This document shows positions 1-11,280 of a stretch of DNA of 64,000 nt, piece by piece. The notes beneath the pieces were generated by a model. The model was not told the origin of the DNA, made no database searches, and saw only the letters and a program-made list of their open reading frames with translations. Source of the DNA: Archangium primigenium (lineage in GTDB: Bacteria > Myxococcota > Myxococcia > Myxococcales > Myxococcaceae); assembly GCF_016904885.1 (NCBI RefSeq), contig NZ_JADWYI010000001.1, positions 6,758,001 to 6,822,000 on the forward strand, given 5' to 3'. Both the position numbers and the translations under genes were made by a program. The number at the start of each line of letters is the position of its first letter. Position 1 is the stretch's first letter.

Positions 1-476
1 GAGCCGAAGAAGCGGCCCGCGGCCACCGTGACGCCGCTCGTCTCCACGTACTCGGCCGTGGCGCCCGTGACGCTCACCCCGGGGCGCGTCTCCAGGGTGG
101 CGGTGGAGATGCGCTGGCCGCCCTCGCTGTCCGAGCCGGACACCTGCGCCACCGAGGGGCAGACCTCCAGGATGGCGCGCGCGTCCTCGAGCGTGAAGTT
201 CTGGCGCTTGGCGTACATGCGCCAGTTGAAGCGGCCGAACCCCGAGGGCCACTTGCTCACCGAGAAGGTGTTGGCGCCGAGGAACGACAGGTCCCGGTTC
301 ACCTTGATGCGCAGGCCCTCGATGAGCGCCATCATGGCGATGACCGTGGTGACCCCGATGATGATGCCCAGCAGCGTGAGCAGGGTGCGCAGGGGGTTGC
401 CCAGGAAGGTCCCCATCGCGAGCCGGAGGTTGTCCAGCGCCGCGAGCACGGAGGATTGAAAGCGTCGTCGGCTCAT
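1..476 (-). CDS. MacB-like ABC transporter permease, C-terminus beyond window
   Basis: Membrane subunit of a MacB/LolCE-type ABC exporter. Only the first 158 codons are in the window. After a basic start (MSRRRFQ) there is one transmembrane segment at about residues 33-53 (TLLTLLGIIIGVTTVIAMMA), then the start of the large periplasmic domain typical of MacB permeases. It lies 10 bases downstream of another permease of the same family, so the transporter probably uses two different permease chains rather than a homodimer. It ends the operon that begins at 5759. The ATG at 476 is chosen because it gives the usual short cytoplasmic tail before the first membrane segment. The ribosome binding site is weak, which suggests translation coupled to the upstream gene. 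Confidence 0.88.
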   Translation of the reverse strand, partial: MSRRRFQSSVLAALDNLRLAMGTFLGNPLRTLLTLLGIIIGVTTVIAMMALIEGLRIKVNRDLSFLGANTFSVSKWPSGFGRFNWRMYAKRQNFTLEDARAILEVCPSVAQVSGSDSEGGQRISTATLETRPGVSVTGATAEYVETSGVTVAAGRFFG

Positions 477-486
477 GGGGGCGTGC

Positions 487-1719
487 TCATTCGTAGCGAA
501 GGGCTTCCACGGGATCCAACTGGGCGGCGCGCGCCGCCGGCCAGATGCCGAACAACAGACCCACCAAGGCGGCGAACCCCACCCCGCCGGCCACCGTGCT
601 CCAGCGCACGTCCGCGGCCAGGGGCGTGACGAGCGAGAGCACCTTGGCCGTGCCCAGTCCCACGATCGTGCCCAAAAGGCCGCCCAGCGCGGACACCGCG
701 GAGGCCTCCATGAGGAACTGCAACACGATGGTGCGCTTGCGCGCGCCCAGGGCGCGCCGGATGCCGATCTCCCGGGTGCGCTCGCGCACCGACACCAGCA
801 TGATGTTCATGATGCCGATACCGCCCACCAGGAGCGTGATGAAGCCCACGCCCACCGCCACGCCGTAGAGCGCGCCGGTGAGCTGCTCGTACGTCTGGGC
901 CAGCATCTCCGGCCGGTTGATGGAGAAGTCGTCCGGCTGGCCCGGAGGCGTGCCCCGCACGCGCCGCAGGATGCCCACGAGCTGATCCTCCGCCTTGCGC
1001 ATGTCCTCGGTGCTCTTGATGGAGATGGCCATGCTGAAGCTGCGCCGGCCAAAGGACGCGTAGAACGTCTTGAAGGGCACCAGGACGGTCAGGTCCTGAT
1101 CCCGATCCAGCAGCTTGCCCTTGGGCGCGAGCGTGCCCACCACCTGGAAGGGTCGCCCGTCGATGCGAATGGTGCGCCCGATGGGATCCAGCCCGCCGGG
1201 AAAGAGGTTGGCCGCCACCGTGGCGCCGATGACCGCCACCGGCCGGGACATGGCGTCGTCCCCATCCGTGAGCGGACGGCCCGAGAGCACCTGGTAGGAG
1301 GCGACGCTGATGTACTCGGACGTGGTGCCGGTGACGTCCACCATGGAGAGCTGCTCGCCATTGAAGGACACGTCCCCGGCGCGGGCCACCATGGGGGCGA
1401 GCCCGGACATGTACGTGAACTGCGAGCGGATCTGATCCACCTGGCCCAGGGTGAAGTTCTTGCGGTTGCGGAACTGCCACCAGTCGCCCTTCATCACCCA
1501 GGGGAACTTGGAGACGTAGAGCGTGTTGGTGCCCATGGACGCCAGCTGCTTGTCGAAGGAGGCGTTGAGCCCCTGGATGATGCCGACGATGGCCAGCAGC
1601 GTGGCCACGCCGATGCCGATGCCCACCGTGGTGAGCACCGTGCGCATGCGGTTGCTCTTGAGCGAGAAGAGCGCGATGCGCGCCCCCTCCAGCACGTCCA
1701 CGCGGACCACCCGGTTCAT
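487..1719 (-). CDS. MacB-like ABC transporter permease
   Basis: Permease of 410 residues, close to the usual MacB membrane-half length. It has an N-terminal transmembrane segment (about residues 27-48), a periplasmic MacB_PCD domain of about 220 residues, and three C-terminal membrane segments (about 285-310, 335-355 and 370-395). The motif [20 protein letters not shown], joining a membrane segment to the coupling helix, is a hallmark of this family and contacts the ATPase. The start ATG overlaps the stop of the ATPase gene as ATGA, so the two are translationally coupled. Family members export peptides, macrolides, lipoproteins or siderophores; the substrate cannot be read from the sequence. 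Confidence 0.93.
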   Translation of the reverse strand: MNRVVRVDVLEGARIALFSLKSNRMRTVLTTVGIGIGVATLLAIVGIIQGLNASFDKQLASMGTNTLYVSKFPWVMKGDWWQFRNRKNFTLGQVDQIRSQFTYMSGLAPMVARAGDVSFNGEQLSMVDVTGTTSEYISVASYQVLSGRPLTDGDDAMSRPVAVIGATVAANLFPGGLDPIGRTIRIDGRPFQVVGTLAPKGKLLDRDQDLTVLVPFKTFYASFGRRSFSMAISIKSTEDMRKAEDQLVGILRRVRGTPPGQPDDFSINRPEMLAQTYEQLTGALYGVAVGVGFITLLVGGIGIMNIMLVSVRERTREIGIRRALGARKRTIVLQFLMEASAVSALGGLLGTIVGLGTAKVLSLVTPLAADVRWSTVAGGVGFAALVGLLFGIWPAARAAQLDPVEALRYE

Positions 1720-2474
1720 GCGCCCCCCGCGGCCAGGCCGTGCGCGTCCCCGCCCAGGGCCACGTCGCGCCCCGGCCCGTCCGCCACCACATGCCCGTCA
1801 CTCAGGCGGATGGCCCGCGGACAGCGCGCCGCCAGCTTCGGCTCGTGCGTGACGAGCACCAGCGTGTTGCCCGCGCGGTGCAGCTCCTCGAACAGGCGGA
1901 CGATCTCCTCGCCCGTGGCCGAGTCCAGGTTGCCCGTGGGCTCGTCGGCCAGGAGCATGGACGGCTCGGCCACCAGCGCCCGGGCGATGGCCACGCGCTG
2001 GCGCTGACCGCCGGACAGCTCGTTGGGCCGGTGGTGCATGCGGTGCTCCAGCTGCACCTTGGCCAGGGCCGCGCGCGCCCGCTCCCGCCGCTCCTTGGGC
2101 CCGATGCCCCGGTACACCAGCGGCAGCTCCACGTTGGCCAGCGCCGTCTCGCGCGGCAGGAGCTGGAACGTCTGGAAGATGAAGCCGATCTCCTCGTTGC
2201 GCACCACGGCCAGCTCGTCGTCCACCATGTGGGACACGTTCTTGCCGTTGAGCAGGTAGCTGCCGCTCGAGGGCGTATCCAGGCAGCCGAGCACGTTCAT
2301 GAGCGTGCTCTTGCCGGAGCCCGACTGGCCGATGATGGCCACCCACTCACCCCGGGCGATGCCGAAGGACACGCCGCGCAAGGCGCGCACCTCCTCGCCG
2401 CCCACGTGGAAGACGCGCGTGACGTCCCGCAGGTCGATGAGCCGGGCGGGATCCGCCCCCGGTGCCGGGCTCAC
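1716..2474 (-). CDS. ABC transporter ATP-binding protein (MacB/LolD type)
   Basis: Nucleotide-binding subunit of 252 residues. Visible motifs: Walker [10 protein letters not shown], signature [15 protein letters not shown], Walker [10 protein letters not shown], and a switch histidine in LVTHEPK. It groups with MacB/LolD ATPases ([27 protein letters not shown]). The start is a GTG at 2474 whose GTGA overlaps the stop of the adaptor gene. Its own stop overlaps the next ATG. ATPase and permease are separate polypeptides here, unlike E. coli MacB where they are fused. It powers the tripartite pump together with its neighbours. Confidence 0.95.
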   Translation of the reverse strand: MSPAPGADPARLIDLRDVTRVFHVGGEEVRALRGVSFGIARGEWVAIIGQSGSGKSTLMNVLGCLDTPSSGSYLLNGKNVSHMVDDELAVVRNEEIGFIFQTFQLLPRETALANVELPLVYRGIGPKERRERARAALAKVQLEHRMHHRPNELSGGQRQRVAIARALVAEPSMLLADEPTGNLDSATGEEIVRLFEELHRAGNTLVLVTHEPKLAARCPRAIRLSDGHVVADGPGRDVALGGDAHGLAAGGA

Positions 2475-3727
2475 GACTTGGACCCGCCCGGGCCACCCTG
2501 CTGCGGCTCGCGCACCATGTCTCCCGATTTGATCTCCTTGGACAGCGTGCGGTAGGGCCCCTCCACCACGCGGTCGCCCTCCTGGATGCCCTCGAGGATC
2601 TCCAGATCCGAGTCCGAGGCGATGCCCGTGCGCACCCGGCGCGCCTGCGCCTTGTTGTCCGCGTCCACCACGAAGACCACCTTGGCCAGTGACTCGCCCC
2701 GACGCTGCGCCGCCAGGCCACCGCCCTCCACCGGGGGCGTGAAGTCCGGCAGCGACTTCTCCGGCCGCACCGTCACCGACTGGATGGGCACGAGCACCGT
2801 GTCCTTGTGCGTCTCGGCGGAGATGCGCGCCTCGGCGCTCATGCCCGGCAACACCCGGGGCGGCCGCGAGCTGAGCGCCACCTGCACCGGGAAGCTCGTC
2901 ACCTCGGCCTCGGTGCCCGGGTTCTTGATGAGCGCCTGCTGGGCGATCTGCACCACCTCGCCCTCGAAGCGCTCACCCTCGAGCGCGTCCACGGAGATCT
3001 CCGCCGGCTGGCCGGGCTTGAGGTGCACCACCTCGTGCTCGCCCACCTCGAACTTCACCTCCATGACGTTGAGCGCCGCGATGGTCATCACCACGTCCTC
3101 GGACAGGTCCGAGCCTCGCACGCGCTCGCCCACCTCGCGCGACACCTCGATGACGGTGCCCTCGATGGGCGACAGGAGCGTCGTGTTCTCCAGGTTGCTC
3201 TGCTGCTCCTCGTACACGGCGGAGGCCTGCGCCAGGCGCTGCTGCGCCGCGGCGAGCCGACCCAGGGCCGAGTCCCGCAGGGCCTTGGCCTGATCCACCT
3301 CGGCGCTGGAGGCCAATTCCTTGCGCCCCAGGGCCAGCACCCGCTCGAGGTCCGCGTTGGCCCGGTCCGCCTCCACCTGGGTCACCTGCGCGTCCGAGCG
3401 CGCCGCGTTCTGGGCGGCGAGCGCCTGCTTCACCCCGGCCGCGTAGCGGCGCCGGTCGATGCGGCCGAGCACCTGCCCCTTCTTGACCGTCATGCCCTCC
3501 TTGACCAGCAGCTCCACCAGGTCGCCGGAGAGGTTGGAGGAGATCTTCACCGTCGTGGCCGACTGCACCTTGCCCGCGCCGGTGATGGTGCGCGTGATGG
3601 TGCCCTTGCGCGCCTTGGTCAACTGCACCTCCACCGAGGGCGGGGGCCGATCCTTCAAGCCCCCCACGGTGATGGCCGCCGCCCCGACGAACAGACCGCC
3701 TGCGATGACCGCCTTCCACCACTTCAT
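2471..3727 (-). CDS. MacA-like periplasmic adaptor (HlyD/membrane fusion family)
   Basis: Periplasmic adaptor of 418 residues that bridges the inner-membrane ABC complex and the TolC-like channel. [11 protein letters not shown] begins a single N-terminal membrane anchor. It is followed by a barrel-sandwich half ([19 protein letters not shown], then [11 protein letters not shown]), a long alpha-helical hairpin rich in Ala, Gln and Glu (about residues 95-175), the second lipoyl half ([18 protein letters not shown]), beta-barrel and membrane-proximal domains. The start is the ATG that overlaps the stop of the tolC-like gene (ATGA at 3724-3727). Much longer reading through that stop is possible in this frame but has no adaptor features. 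Function is by family and operon context. Confidence 0.94.
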   Translation of the reverse strand: MKWWKAVIAGGLFVGAAAITVGGLKDRPPPSVEVQLTKARKGTITRTITGAGKVQSATTVKISSNLSGDLVELLVKEGMTVKKGQVLGRIDRRRYAAGVKQALAAQNAARSDAQVTQVEADRANADLERVLALGRKELASSAEVDQAKALRDSALGRLAAAQQRLAQASAVYEEQQSNLENTTLLSPIEGTVIEVSREVGERVRGSDLSEDVVMTIAALNVMEVKFEVGEHEVVHLKPGQPAEISVDALEGERFEGEVVQIAQQALIKNPGTEAEVTSFPVQVALSSRPPRVLPGMSAEARISAETHKDTVLVPIQSVTVRPEKSLPDFTPPVEGGGLAAQRRGESLAKVVFVVDADNKAQARRVRTGIASDSDLEILEGIQEGDRVVEGPYRTLSKEIKSGDMVREPQQGGPGGSKS

Positions 3728-5046
3728 TGAGCCTCTCCCGGGTACAGCGTTCCCATGGCCCGCATCAGCGCGAAGCGGGCGAGTTCCACGTCGATGCGAT
3801 TCTCCAGCAGCGTGAGCTCCGACTGGGTGAGCTTGAGCTGGGCGTCGCGCACCTCCAGGGTCGAGCTGACCCCGGCGTTGAAGCGTTCGGTGGCCAGGGC
3901 CAGGGCGTCGGCCGCGGCCTTGCGGTTGGTCGCCGCGAGCTCGGTGGCGAGGATCTGCGCCTCCACGGTCGCGTGCGACTGGCGCACCGCCCCCTCCAGG
4001 TCCCGCTCCGCCTGCCGCAGGTTCAGCTCGGCCGCCTTGCTCTGCAGTTGGGCGCGGCGCGTGGCCGCCTGGGTGGAGAAGCCGTTGAACAGGTCCCACG
4101 ACAGCGAGAGGATGCCCGTCACCGAGTTCTGCAGCGCGGGCTCCAGGTAGACGACGTCCGCGTTGGGACCGTTGCGGCCGTACTGGGCCTGGAAGCTCAA
4201 CCGGGGCAGGTAGCCCGCGTGGGCGATGCGCTCCTGGGCCTCGGACGCGCGCAGCTGCTGGCGCAGCGCCACCAGCAGGGGCCGGTGGGTGCGCGCCTCG
4301 TCGAGCGCGGCGGCGAGCGGGGGCGCGGGCGCGGGCGTCTCGCGCAGCACCCCGGGGTCCACCGCCGACACCAGCTCGGCGCCCGGCAGGGCCAGCCACG
4401 TGGCCAGCGCCACCTGATTGGCCGCGAGCTGCGAGCCCCGCGTCGCCACGGCGATGCGATCGTTGCCCAGGTTCACCTGCGCGGCGAGCTCCTCCGCCTT
4501 GCCCACCCGTCCCGCCTGGAACAGGGCCCGCGAGCGCTCGAGCTGCTCCTCGCTGCGGCGCACGTTGGCCTCCAGCACCTGGATGGTGGCCTGGGTGCGG
4601 TAGAGCGTGAAGAAGCGCTGCACGCCCTCGAGCTCCGAGGCATCGCGCTGCTCGATGGCCTGCCCCTTCTGCACCTCGTACAGCGCCCCGCTCTGATCCA
4701 GCCGCGCCCAGATGGCCCGGTCATAGATGAGCTGGGTGAGCGACAGGCCCAGGCTGAAGTTGGCGTTGGCCGCCGCCGGCACGTCGATCACCTGCCGCTG
4801 GAACGTGCCATCGCCCACGGGCACGACCGTGAAGAAGCGCTGGGGGCCGTTGTACTCGGCCAGCGCGCCCGCGCTGAAGCGCACCTGGGGCAGCAGCGAC
4901 GCACGGGCGACCCGCACGTCCTGCTCGGCGCTCGCCGCCTCGAGCAGGGCGACCAGGGCCTGGGTGTTCTCCCGGCTGCGCGCGCGCGCCTGCTCCAGAT
5001 CGATGGGCGTGGCCGCCAGGAGCGCGGTAAACAGGAACGCGTTCAT
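3724..5046 (-). CDS. TolC-family outer membrane efflux protein
   Basis: Outer-membrane channel of 440 residues with two OEP repeats. A short hydrophobic leader (MNAFLFTALLAATP) precedes IDLEQARARSRENTQAL, the usual first helix of TolC-like proteins. The two halves each carry amphipathic strands and long helices, for example SLGLSLTQLIYDRA and ILSLSWDLFNGFSTQ, which are the repeated strand-turn-helix signatures. The C-terminal part NAGVSSTLEVRDAQLKLTQ is also typical. The ATG at 5046 overlaps the stop of the upstream membrane-protein gene (ATGA), and its own stop overlaps the adaptor start. It provides the outer-membrane exit of the pump. Confidence 0.94.
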   Translation of the reverse strand: MNAFLFTALLAATPIDLEQARARSRENTQALVALLEAASAEQDVRVARASLLPQVRFSAGALAEYNGPQRFFTVVPVGDGTFQRQVIDVPAAANANFSLGLSLTQLIYDRAIWARLDQSGALYEVQKGQAIEQRDASELEGVQRFFTLYRTQATIQVLEANVRRSEEQLERSRALFQAGRVGKAEELAAQVNLGNDRIAVATRGSQLAANQVALATWLALPGAELVSAVDPGVLRETPAPAPPLAAALDEARTHRPLLVALRQQLRASEAQERIAHAGYLPRLSFQAQYGRNGPNADVVYLEPALQNSVTGILSLSWDLFNGFSTQAATRRAQLQSKAAELNLRQAERDLEGAVRQSHATVEAQILATELAATNRKAAADALALATERFNAGVSSTLEVRDAQLKLTQSELTLLENRIDVELARFALMRAMGTLYPGEAQ

Positions 5047-5759
5047 GCCGCACCTCCCGCCTGGGCCGCCGCCATGCCCGGCAGCCCCACGAACACCACC
5101 CCCGCCAGGGCGATGTAGAGCAGCGCGAACAACACGAGCGCCCGGCCCCGGCTCATGCCCGTGGCCGCCGAGAAGCCCAGGCCCAGCAGGCCCGCGCTCC
5201 AGAGGTTGAAGAAGTCCACGGCCCGCGCCGCCCGCGCCACCTTGGGCCCCAGGTCCCGGAGCACCGCCAGGCTCGAGGGCACCAGGTCCTGCACCTGCGC
5301 CTCGGACAGCGAGGGCTGGGCGAGCGCGCACAGCGTGAAGATGAGGTGGTAGAGCGCGATGGGCAGCATCGCCAGCGCCGCCGCCGACCACAGGCGCGCG
5401 AACGGGGCGGGCCGGTCCAGCAGCCACGCGCACGCCCACAGCCCCACCGCGAGCACCAACGTCAAGAGCGGCATGAGGAGCACGCCCTTGGCGACCCCCG
5501 CCACCAGCGCCTTGCGCGAGGCGTTCTGGATCTCCTCGGAGAGCTCGCTCTCGGTCATCCGCTCCAGGCCTCCCGCGGATTGGAGCTGCCGCACCACCGC
5601 CGGCGCCGCGTTCCAGCGCAGCGCGAAGGCCACCCCTGAAGCGGACACACACGCGACGAGCAGCAACAGGGGCCAGAGCCAGCGGCGAGCCTCGACCGCG
5701 ATGCGCGTCCCCTCCAGGGGATCCAGCAGCACGCGGGTGGGTTGAACGAAGGAGATCAT
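5043..5759 (-). CDS. YIP1-like multi-pass membrane protein, first gene of efflux operon
   Basis: Predicted 238-residue inner-membrane protein. It has about five hydrophobic segments (near residues 20-40, 85-110, 115-135, 180-200 and 205-230) and a Glu-rich amphipathic stretch between the first two. The spacing and the MLPIALYHLIF-type segment resemble the YIP1 family, but I rate that as a likely family call only. It opens the efflux operon and overlaps the tolC-like gene by ATGA. The ATG at 5759 (MISFVQPTRVL) is chosen because the sequence further upstream is Pro/Arg-rich and unlike a protein N-terminus. The role may be assembly or regulation of the transporter; this is inference. Confidence 0.72.
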   Translation of the reverse strand: MISFVQPTRVLLDPLEGTRIAVEARRWLWPLLLLVACVSASGVAFALRWNAAPAVVRQLQSAGGLERMTESELSEEIQNASRKALVAGVAKGVLLMPLLTLVLAVGLWACAWLLDRPAPFARLWSAAALAMLPIALYHLIFTLCALAQPSLSEAQVQDLVPSSLAVLRDLGPKVARAARAVDFFNLWSAGLLGLGFSAATGMSRGRALVLFALLYIALAGVVFVGLPGMAAAQAGGAA

Positions 5760-5985
5760 AATGAAGAGAGCACGGGGCCACGGGGAGCGGCATGCGGATG
5801 TACGCCCGATCGCCCCCCCCATTGCAACGGGGCGTCGGTCCGGGCCCGTCAACGGCCGGGTGACACGAGTGTCCTCCCAGCATCATCCCTCAGGGTGGTG
5901 TCAAGGTGTAGCAACCTGTCGCGGAAATTTTGCCGCGCGGATCCGAAGGGTGTATGTGCTCGCCTGCTCGCCTTCCGGAGACCGA

Positions 5986-8556
<2,571 letters not shown>

Positions 8557-8560
8557 AGCC

Positions 8561-9409
8561 ATGAGCCCCACGCGTCCCGGTCGCCCAGCGGTGGTGGTGG
8601 TGGGCGCGGGCCGACTGGGCGGCGCGCTCGCCCTGGGGCTCGGGGCGAAGCGCTGGTCCGTCCGGGTGGCGGCGCGCTCCGCGGAGAGCCAGCGCCGGGC
8701 CCGCGCGCTCGGCCTGACGCTCGCGACGGAGCAGGACATCGAGCGGGCCCGGGTGTGCCTGCTGTGCGTGCCGGACCAGGCCGTCGCGGCGGTCGCCGAG
8801 GAGATGAAGGCCCAGCTTCCCCGGGGCGCGGCCCTGGTGCACTGCGCGGGGGCGCTGTCGCTCGACGCACTGGGCACCCCCCAGGGCCGGGTACTCGGCT
8901 CCTTCCATCCCCTGGTGGCGGTGTCGGACGCGCGCGATTCGCTCGCGGGCAATGCCGTGGCCGTCAGCACCCGCTCCAAGGCCCTGCGCGAGACGCTCGA
9001 GCGCATGGCGGAGGACCTGGGCCTGCGGGTGCTCCGGGTGAAGGAGGCCCAGCGCGGCGCCTACCACGCCGGCGCCGTGCTGAGCGCGGGCGGAGTGGTG
9101 GCCACCCTCTCCGCGGCGGTGGAGGCCCTGCGCGTGGCGGGCATCTCCGAGGAGGACGCGCTCGCCGCGCTCTTGCCGCTCACGCGCTCGGCGCTCCGGG
9201 GCGTGGAGGCGCGGGGCCTGGCGGCGGGCTACACGGGGCCCATCGCGCGGGGCGACGCGGGCGTGGTCGCGGCGCACCTGGCGGCCCTGCCTCCCGAGGT
9301 GGGCGCCGTCTACCGGCCCCTGTCCCGGCGCGCGGTGGGGCTCATCCACCACCGGCTCACCCCCGAGGCCCGAGCCGCGTTGGCCCAGGCGCTCGCGGAA
9401 GAGCCTTGA
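8561..9409 (+). CDS. Rossmann-like/DUF2520 oxidoreductase
   Basis: Soluble protein of 282 residues. The N-terminal Rossmann fold carries VVVVGAGRLGGALALGL (dinucleotide-binding GxGxxG), followed by VCLLCVPDQAV and the conserved HCAGALSLDAL and GSFHPLVAV segments. The C-terminal half, with YHAGAVLSAGG and a repeated Gly-Pro-Ile-Ala-Arg-Gly-Asp motif, fits DUF2520. This architecture resembles ketopantoate/6-phosphogluconate dehydrogenase-like enzymes, but the substrate is unknown. ATG 8561 lies 4 bases after the Clp stop, and a GAGGAG sits about 10 bases upstream. Probably co-transcribed with the unfoldase gene. An NADP-dependent reaction is inferred from the fold only. Confidence 0.88.
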   Translation: MSPTRPGRPAVVVVGAGRLGGALALGLGAKRWSVRVAARSAESQRRARALGLTLATEQDIERARVCLLCVPDQAVAAVAEEMKAQLPRGAALVHCAGALSLDALGTPQGRVLGSFHPLVAVSDARDSLAGNAVAVSTRSKALRETLERMAEDLGLRVLRVKEAQRGAYHAGAVLSAGGVVATLSAAVEALRVAGISEEDALAALLPLTRSALRGVEARGLAAGYTGPIARGDAGVVAAHLAALPPEVGAVYRPLSRRAVGLIHHRLTPEARAALAQALAEEP

Positions 9410-9425
9410 CCGGGTCGCCTGCAGA

Positions 9426-10433
9426 GTGCGCCTGTTCGCTTGCCTCCTGTGGCTGTTCTTTCTCTCAGCGTGCGCGGGCGCGCCCGTCCCGCCGTCCATG
9501 CATGGGTCGCACACCGTTGTCCCGACATCGCCCCCCGATCCCAACATCCGTCTCGTGTCCGCGACGATGGACACGGTGCCGCGAGGGTCGATTGGAAGAG
9601 CGGACCTGGAGCAAGCCCGGGCACTGTTGTCTCGGGCGCGGAAGGATCTGGCGCCCCATCAATGGGACGCGCTGGATGGCAAGCTGACCGTCGCGGAACG
9701 GGCCTTCGAGCGCTTCTCAAGCGCCGCCCAGGCAAGTGGGCACGCCGCGGAGGTGGCCAGAGGGGCGGAGGGTGTCACGCGAGCGGGTCGCGCCAGGGCC
9801 TTGATTGGGGTCCTCCCTCGATTGGCCCCATTGCTCGTGGGCATTGCCCTGCTCTATCCCGCAGGCACCGCCGGGCCGGAGGTCGACCGCCGTCCGGAAT
9901 GGTTGGATGCTCGAGGAGAGTACGAGGCCCGCCTGCGGGAAGTGGCGGAAGTCGCGTCACAGCTCCTGCTGGAACTGGACGCCCAGCCGCGTGCGGTGAG
10001 AGCACCGGCGCAGGAGCCGTCACCGCGAAAGCAGTCCGCGAACGCGCTCGCCCAGGAGGAGGACGACCCGAAGTGCAAGCCCATCCCCAAGCCCCGCCAC
10101 CTGGGCGGGCACGCCCCTCACAACGCGTGCGCCGACAAGCTGCCAGGCAACACTTTTCCCGGAGGGGATGTGTACGTGAATGGGAAGCGCTTCGACGCGC
10201 TCCAACAGGCCTCGCGCACGCTCTGGGAGGTCAAGACCGATGACTTCGGCAAGCACTCCCCTCACTCGCAGAAGTTCTTCATCAAGATGAAGTTGGGCGA
10301 GATCCAGCGAGAGGCCAAGCTCGCCAGTGAATGCGGGTATGACTTCATCGTGGGCGTGCACAGCCAGGCTCATCAGCGTGCGCTGAAGTTCGCGGACCCA
10401 TCGCTCAAAGTCGTCGTCATGGATTGGTGTTGA
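9426..10433 (+). CDS. Lipoprotein toxin with C-terminal DUF6310 nuclease-like domain
   Basis: Protein of 335 residues starting at GTG 9426. A type II signal peptide ends in the lipobox LSAC with Cys16. Residues 50-120 are helical, 125-147 form an internal hydrophobic segment, and about 200-250 are a polar linker with CKPIPKP and HNACADK. The C-terminal domain reads GKRFDALQ...LWEVKTD, that is Asp257, Glu268 and Lys270. This is the D-(x)n-E-x-K pattern of the PD-(D/E)XK nuclease fold. The domain matches my memory of DUF6310, found widely in myxobacteria. The gene starts 16 bases after the DUF2520 gene and is followed after one base by a probable immunity gene. Its GC3 looks lower than its neighbours, which suggests transfer. 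Delivery by outer-membrane exchange like SitA toxins is inference. Confidence 0.82.
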   Translation: MRLFACLLWLFFLSACAGAPVPPSMHGSHTVVPTSPPDPNIRLVSATMDTVPRGSIGRADLEQARALLSRARKDLAPHQWDALDGKLTVAERAFERFSSAAQASGHAAEVARGAEGVTRAGRARALIGVLPRLAPLLVGIALLYPAGTAGPEVDRRPEWLDARGEYEARLREVAEVASQLLLELDAQPRAVRAPAQEPSPRKQSANALAQEEDDPKCKPIPKPRHLGGHAPHNACADKLPGNTFPGGDVYVNGKRFDALQQASRTLWEVKTDDFGKHSPHSQKFFIKMKLGEIQREAKLASECGYDFIVGVHSQAHQRALKFADPSLKVVVMDWC

Positions 10434-10434
10434 A

Positions 10435-11193
10435 ATGGCCTCCAGCCAGAACGATCTTGGCCTCATCGTCTACGCACCTCCTCTCTCGGGGAATGGAGAC
10501 AGGACGCTGACCATCGTCCATGGGATGGAACGCGCACTTCCCGGTTTGAACCTGGGGTGGACGACTTCTGAAGAAGAAGACCTGCGCGCGCTGCCCTTCC
10601 GAGACGAATGGCTCGTGGCCCAAGGAGCCGACGGAGTGCTTCCGTTCCTGTGCAACAATGACGACGAGCATGTCGTGACGATTGCCGGCTGGGAAAACCC
10701 GAACGGTCTTTCAGCGGAAGGTCTGCCCCATCTCGAAATCCATGCGGATCTACCCCTCGACGCACCTGGTATCTCCGCGGCCATGGATGTCCTGGAAGCG
10801 ATCGCGGAAGGGGCGTGCGCGTTCTGGGGTCACGTCACGCCATTCGACGCGGGAGTCGAGATCGCGGAGCAGACGAGTCCCACGTTGTCAGGACCCCCGG
10901 CCCCGCCCCGGGGACTGCCCGCGCTCAAGCTCCCAGACGCGATCCGCGCGCCTGAGATTCCACATCGCCTCGGGTGGTTGAACTACTGGTCGGCCGCGTC
11001 CGCACGTGCCATCGGGTTTCCGGACCCCGCCCGCGACGCGGACTTGATCTCCCGTGCGCGGCGCACCGCGACGGATGGGTGGATCGTTCAACTCACGCAG
11101 GCGCCGCTGGATCTGGACCATCCCGGGCACCTGGACGCGCTCAAACGGGCGTACGAACGCTTCCCGGAGATTGGCGGGCGCACGGTTCCGTAA
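10435..11193 (+). CDS. Probable immunity protein for the adjacent toxin (DUF5953-like)
   Basis: Cytosolic protein of 252 residues without signal peptide or membrane segment. It is acidic and Trp-rich (WTTSEEEDLRALPF, WENPNGLSAEGLPHLEIH, RLGWLNYWSAASARAIGFP). Its ATG comes one base after the toxin stop and has no clear ribosome binding site of its own, so translation is probably coupled to the toxin. I recall this family as DUF5953, often next to DUF6310 genes in myxobacteria, but cannot confirm it here. An immunity role is inferred from position, size and cytosolic character. It ends before a strong hairpin terminator at 11227-11257. Confidence 0.7.
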   Translation: MASSQNDLGLIVYAPPLSGNGDRTLTIVHGMERALPGLNLGWTTSEEEDLRALPFRDEWLVAQGADGVLPFLCNNDDEHVVTIAGWENPNGLSAEGLPHLEIHADLPLDAPGISAAMDVLEAIAEGACAFWGHVTPFDAGVEIAEQTSPTLSGPPAPPRGLPALKLPDAIRAPEIPHRLGWLNYWSAASARAIGFPDPARDADLISRARRTATDGWIVQLTQAPLDLDHPGHLDALKRAYERFPEIGGRTVP

Positions 11194-11226
11194 AGCCCAT
11201 CGCCCGGGTTGGTGCTTCGAACGCGA

Positions 11227-11257
11227 AAGGGCCCCACGGGGTGTCCGCGGGGCCCTT
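11227..11257. terminator. Bidirectional hairpin terminator between convergent genes
   Basis: A perfect 9-base-pair inverted repeat (AAGGGCCCC at 11227-11235, GGGGCCCTT at 11249-11257) encloses a 13-base loop. It lies between the immunity gene and the convergent gene ending at 11281. The A/T pairs at the stem base give short T tracts on either strand. Confidence 0.7.
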
Positions 11258-11280
11258 GGCTCGGCACGAGGCGCGGGAGG

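Noticed and set aside
28-459. Plus-strand open reading frame of 143 codons at the left edge
   Set aside because: The minus strand encodes a clear MacB permease N-terminus here, in operon with the upstream genes.
5876-5904. TTGACA on the minus strand at 5904-5899 as a promoter of the efflux operon
   Set aside because: At 17 bases downstream the sequence is GCTGGG, not a -10 element. A single hexamer match is not enough.
9426-11193. Mobile element carrying the toxin pair
   Set aside because: No transposase, integrase, inverted repeats or target duplication is seen at the borders; only lower GC at third codon positions suggests transfer.
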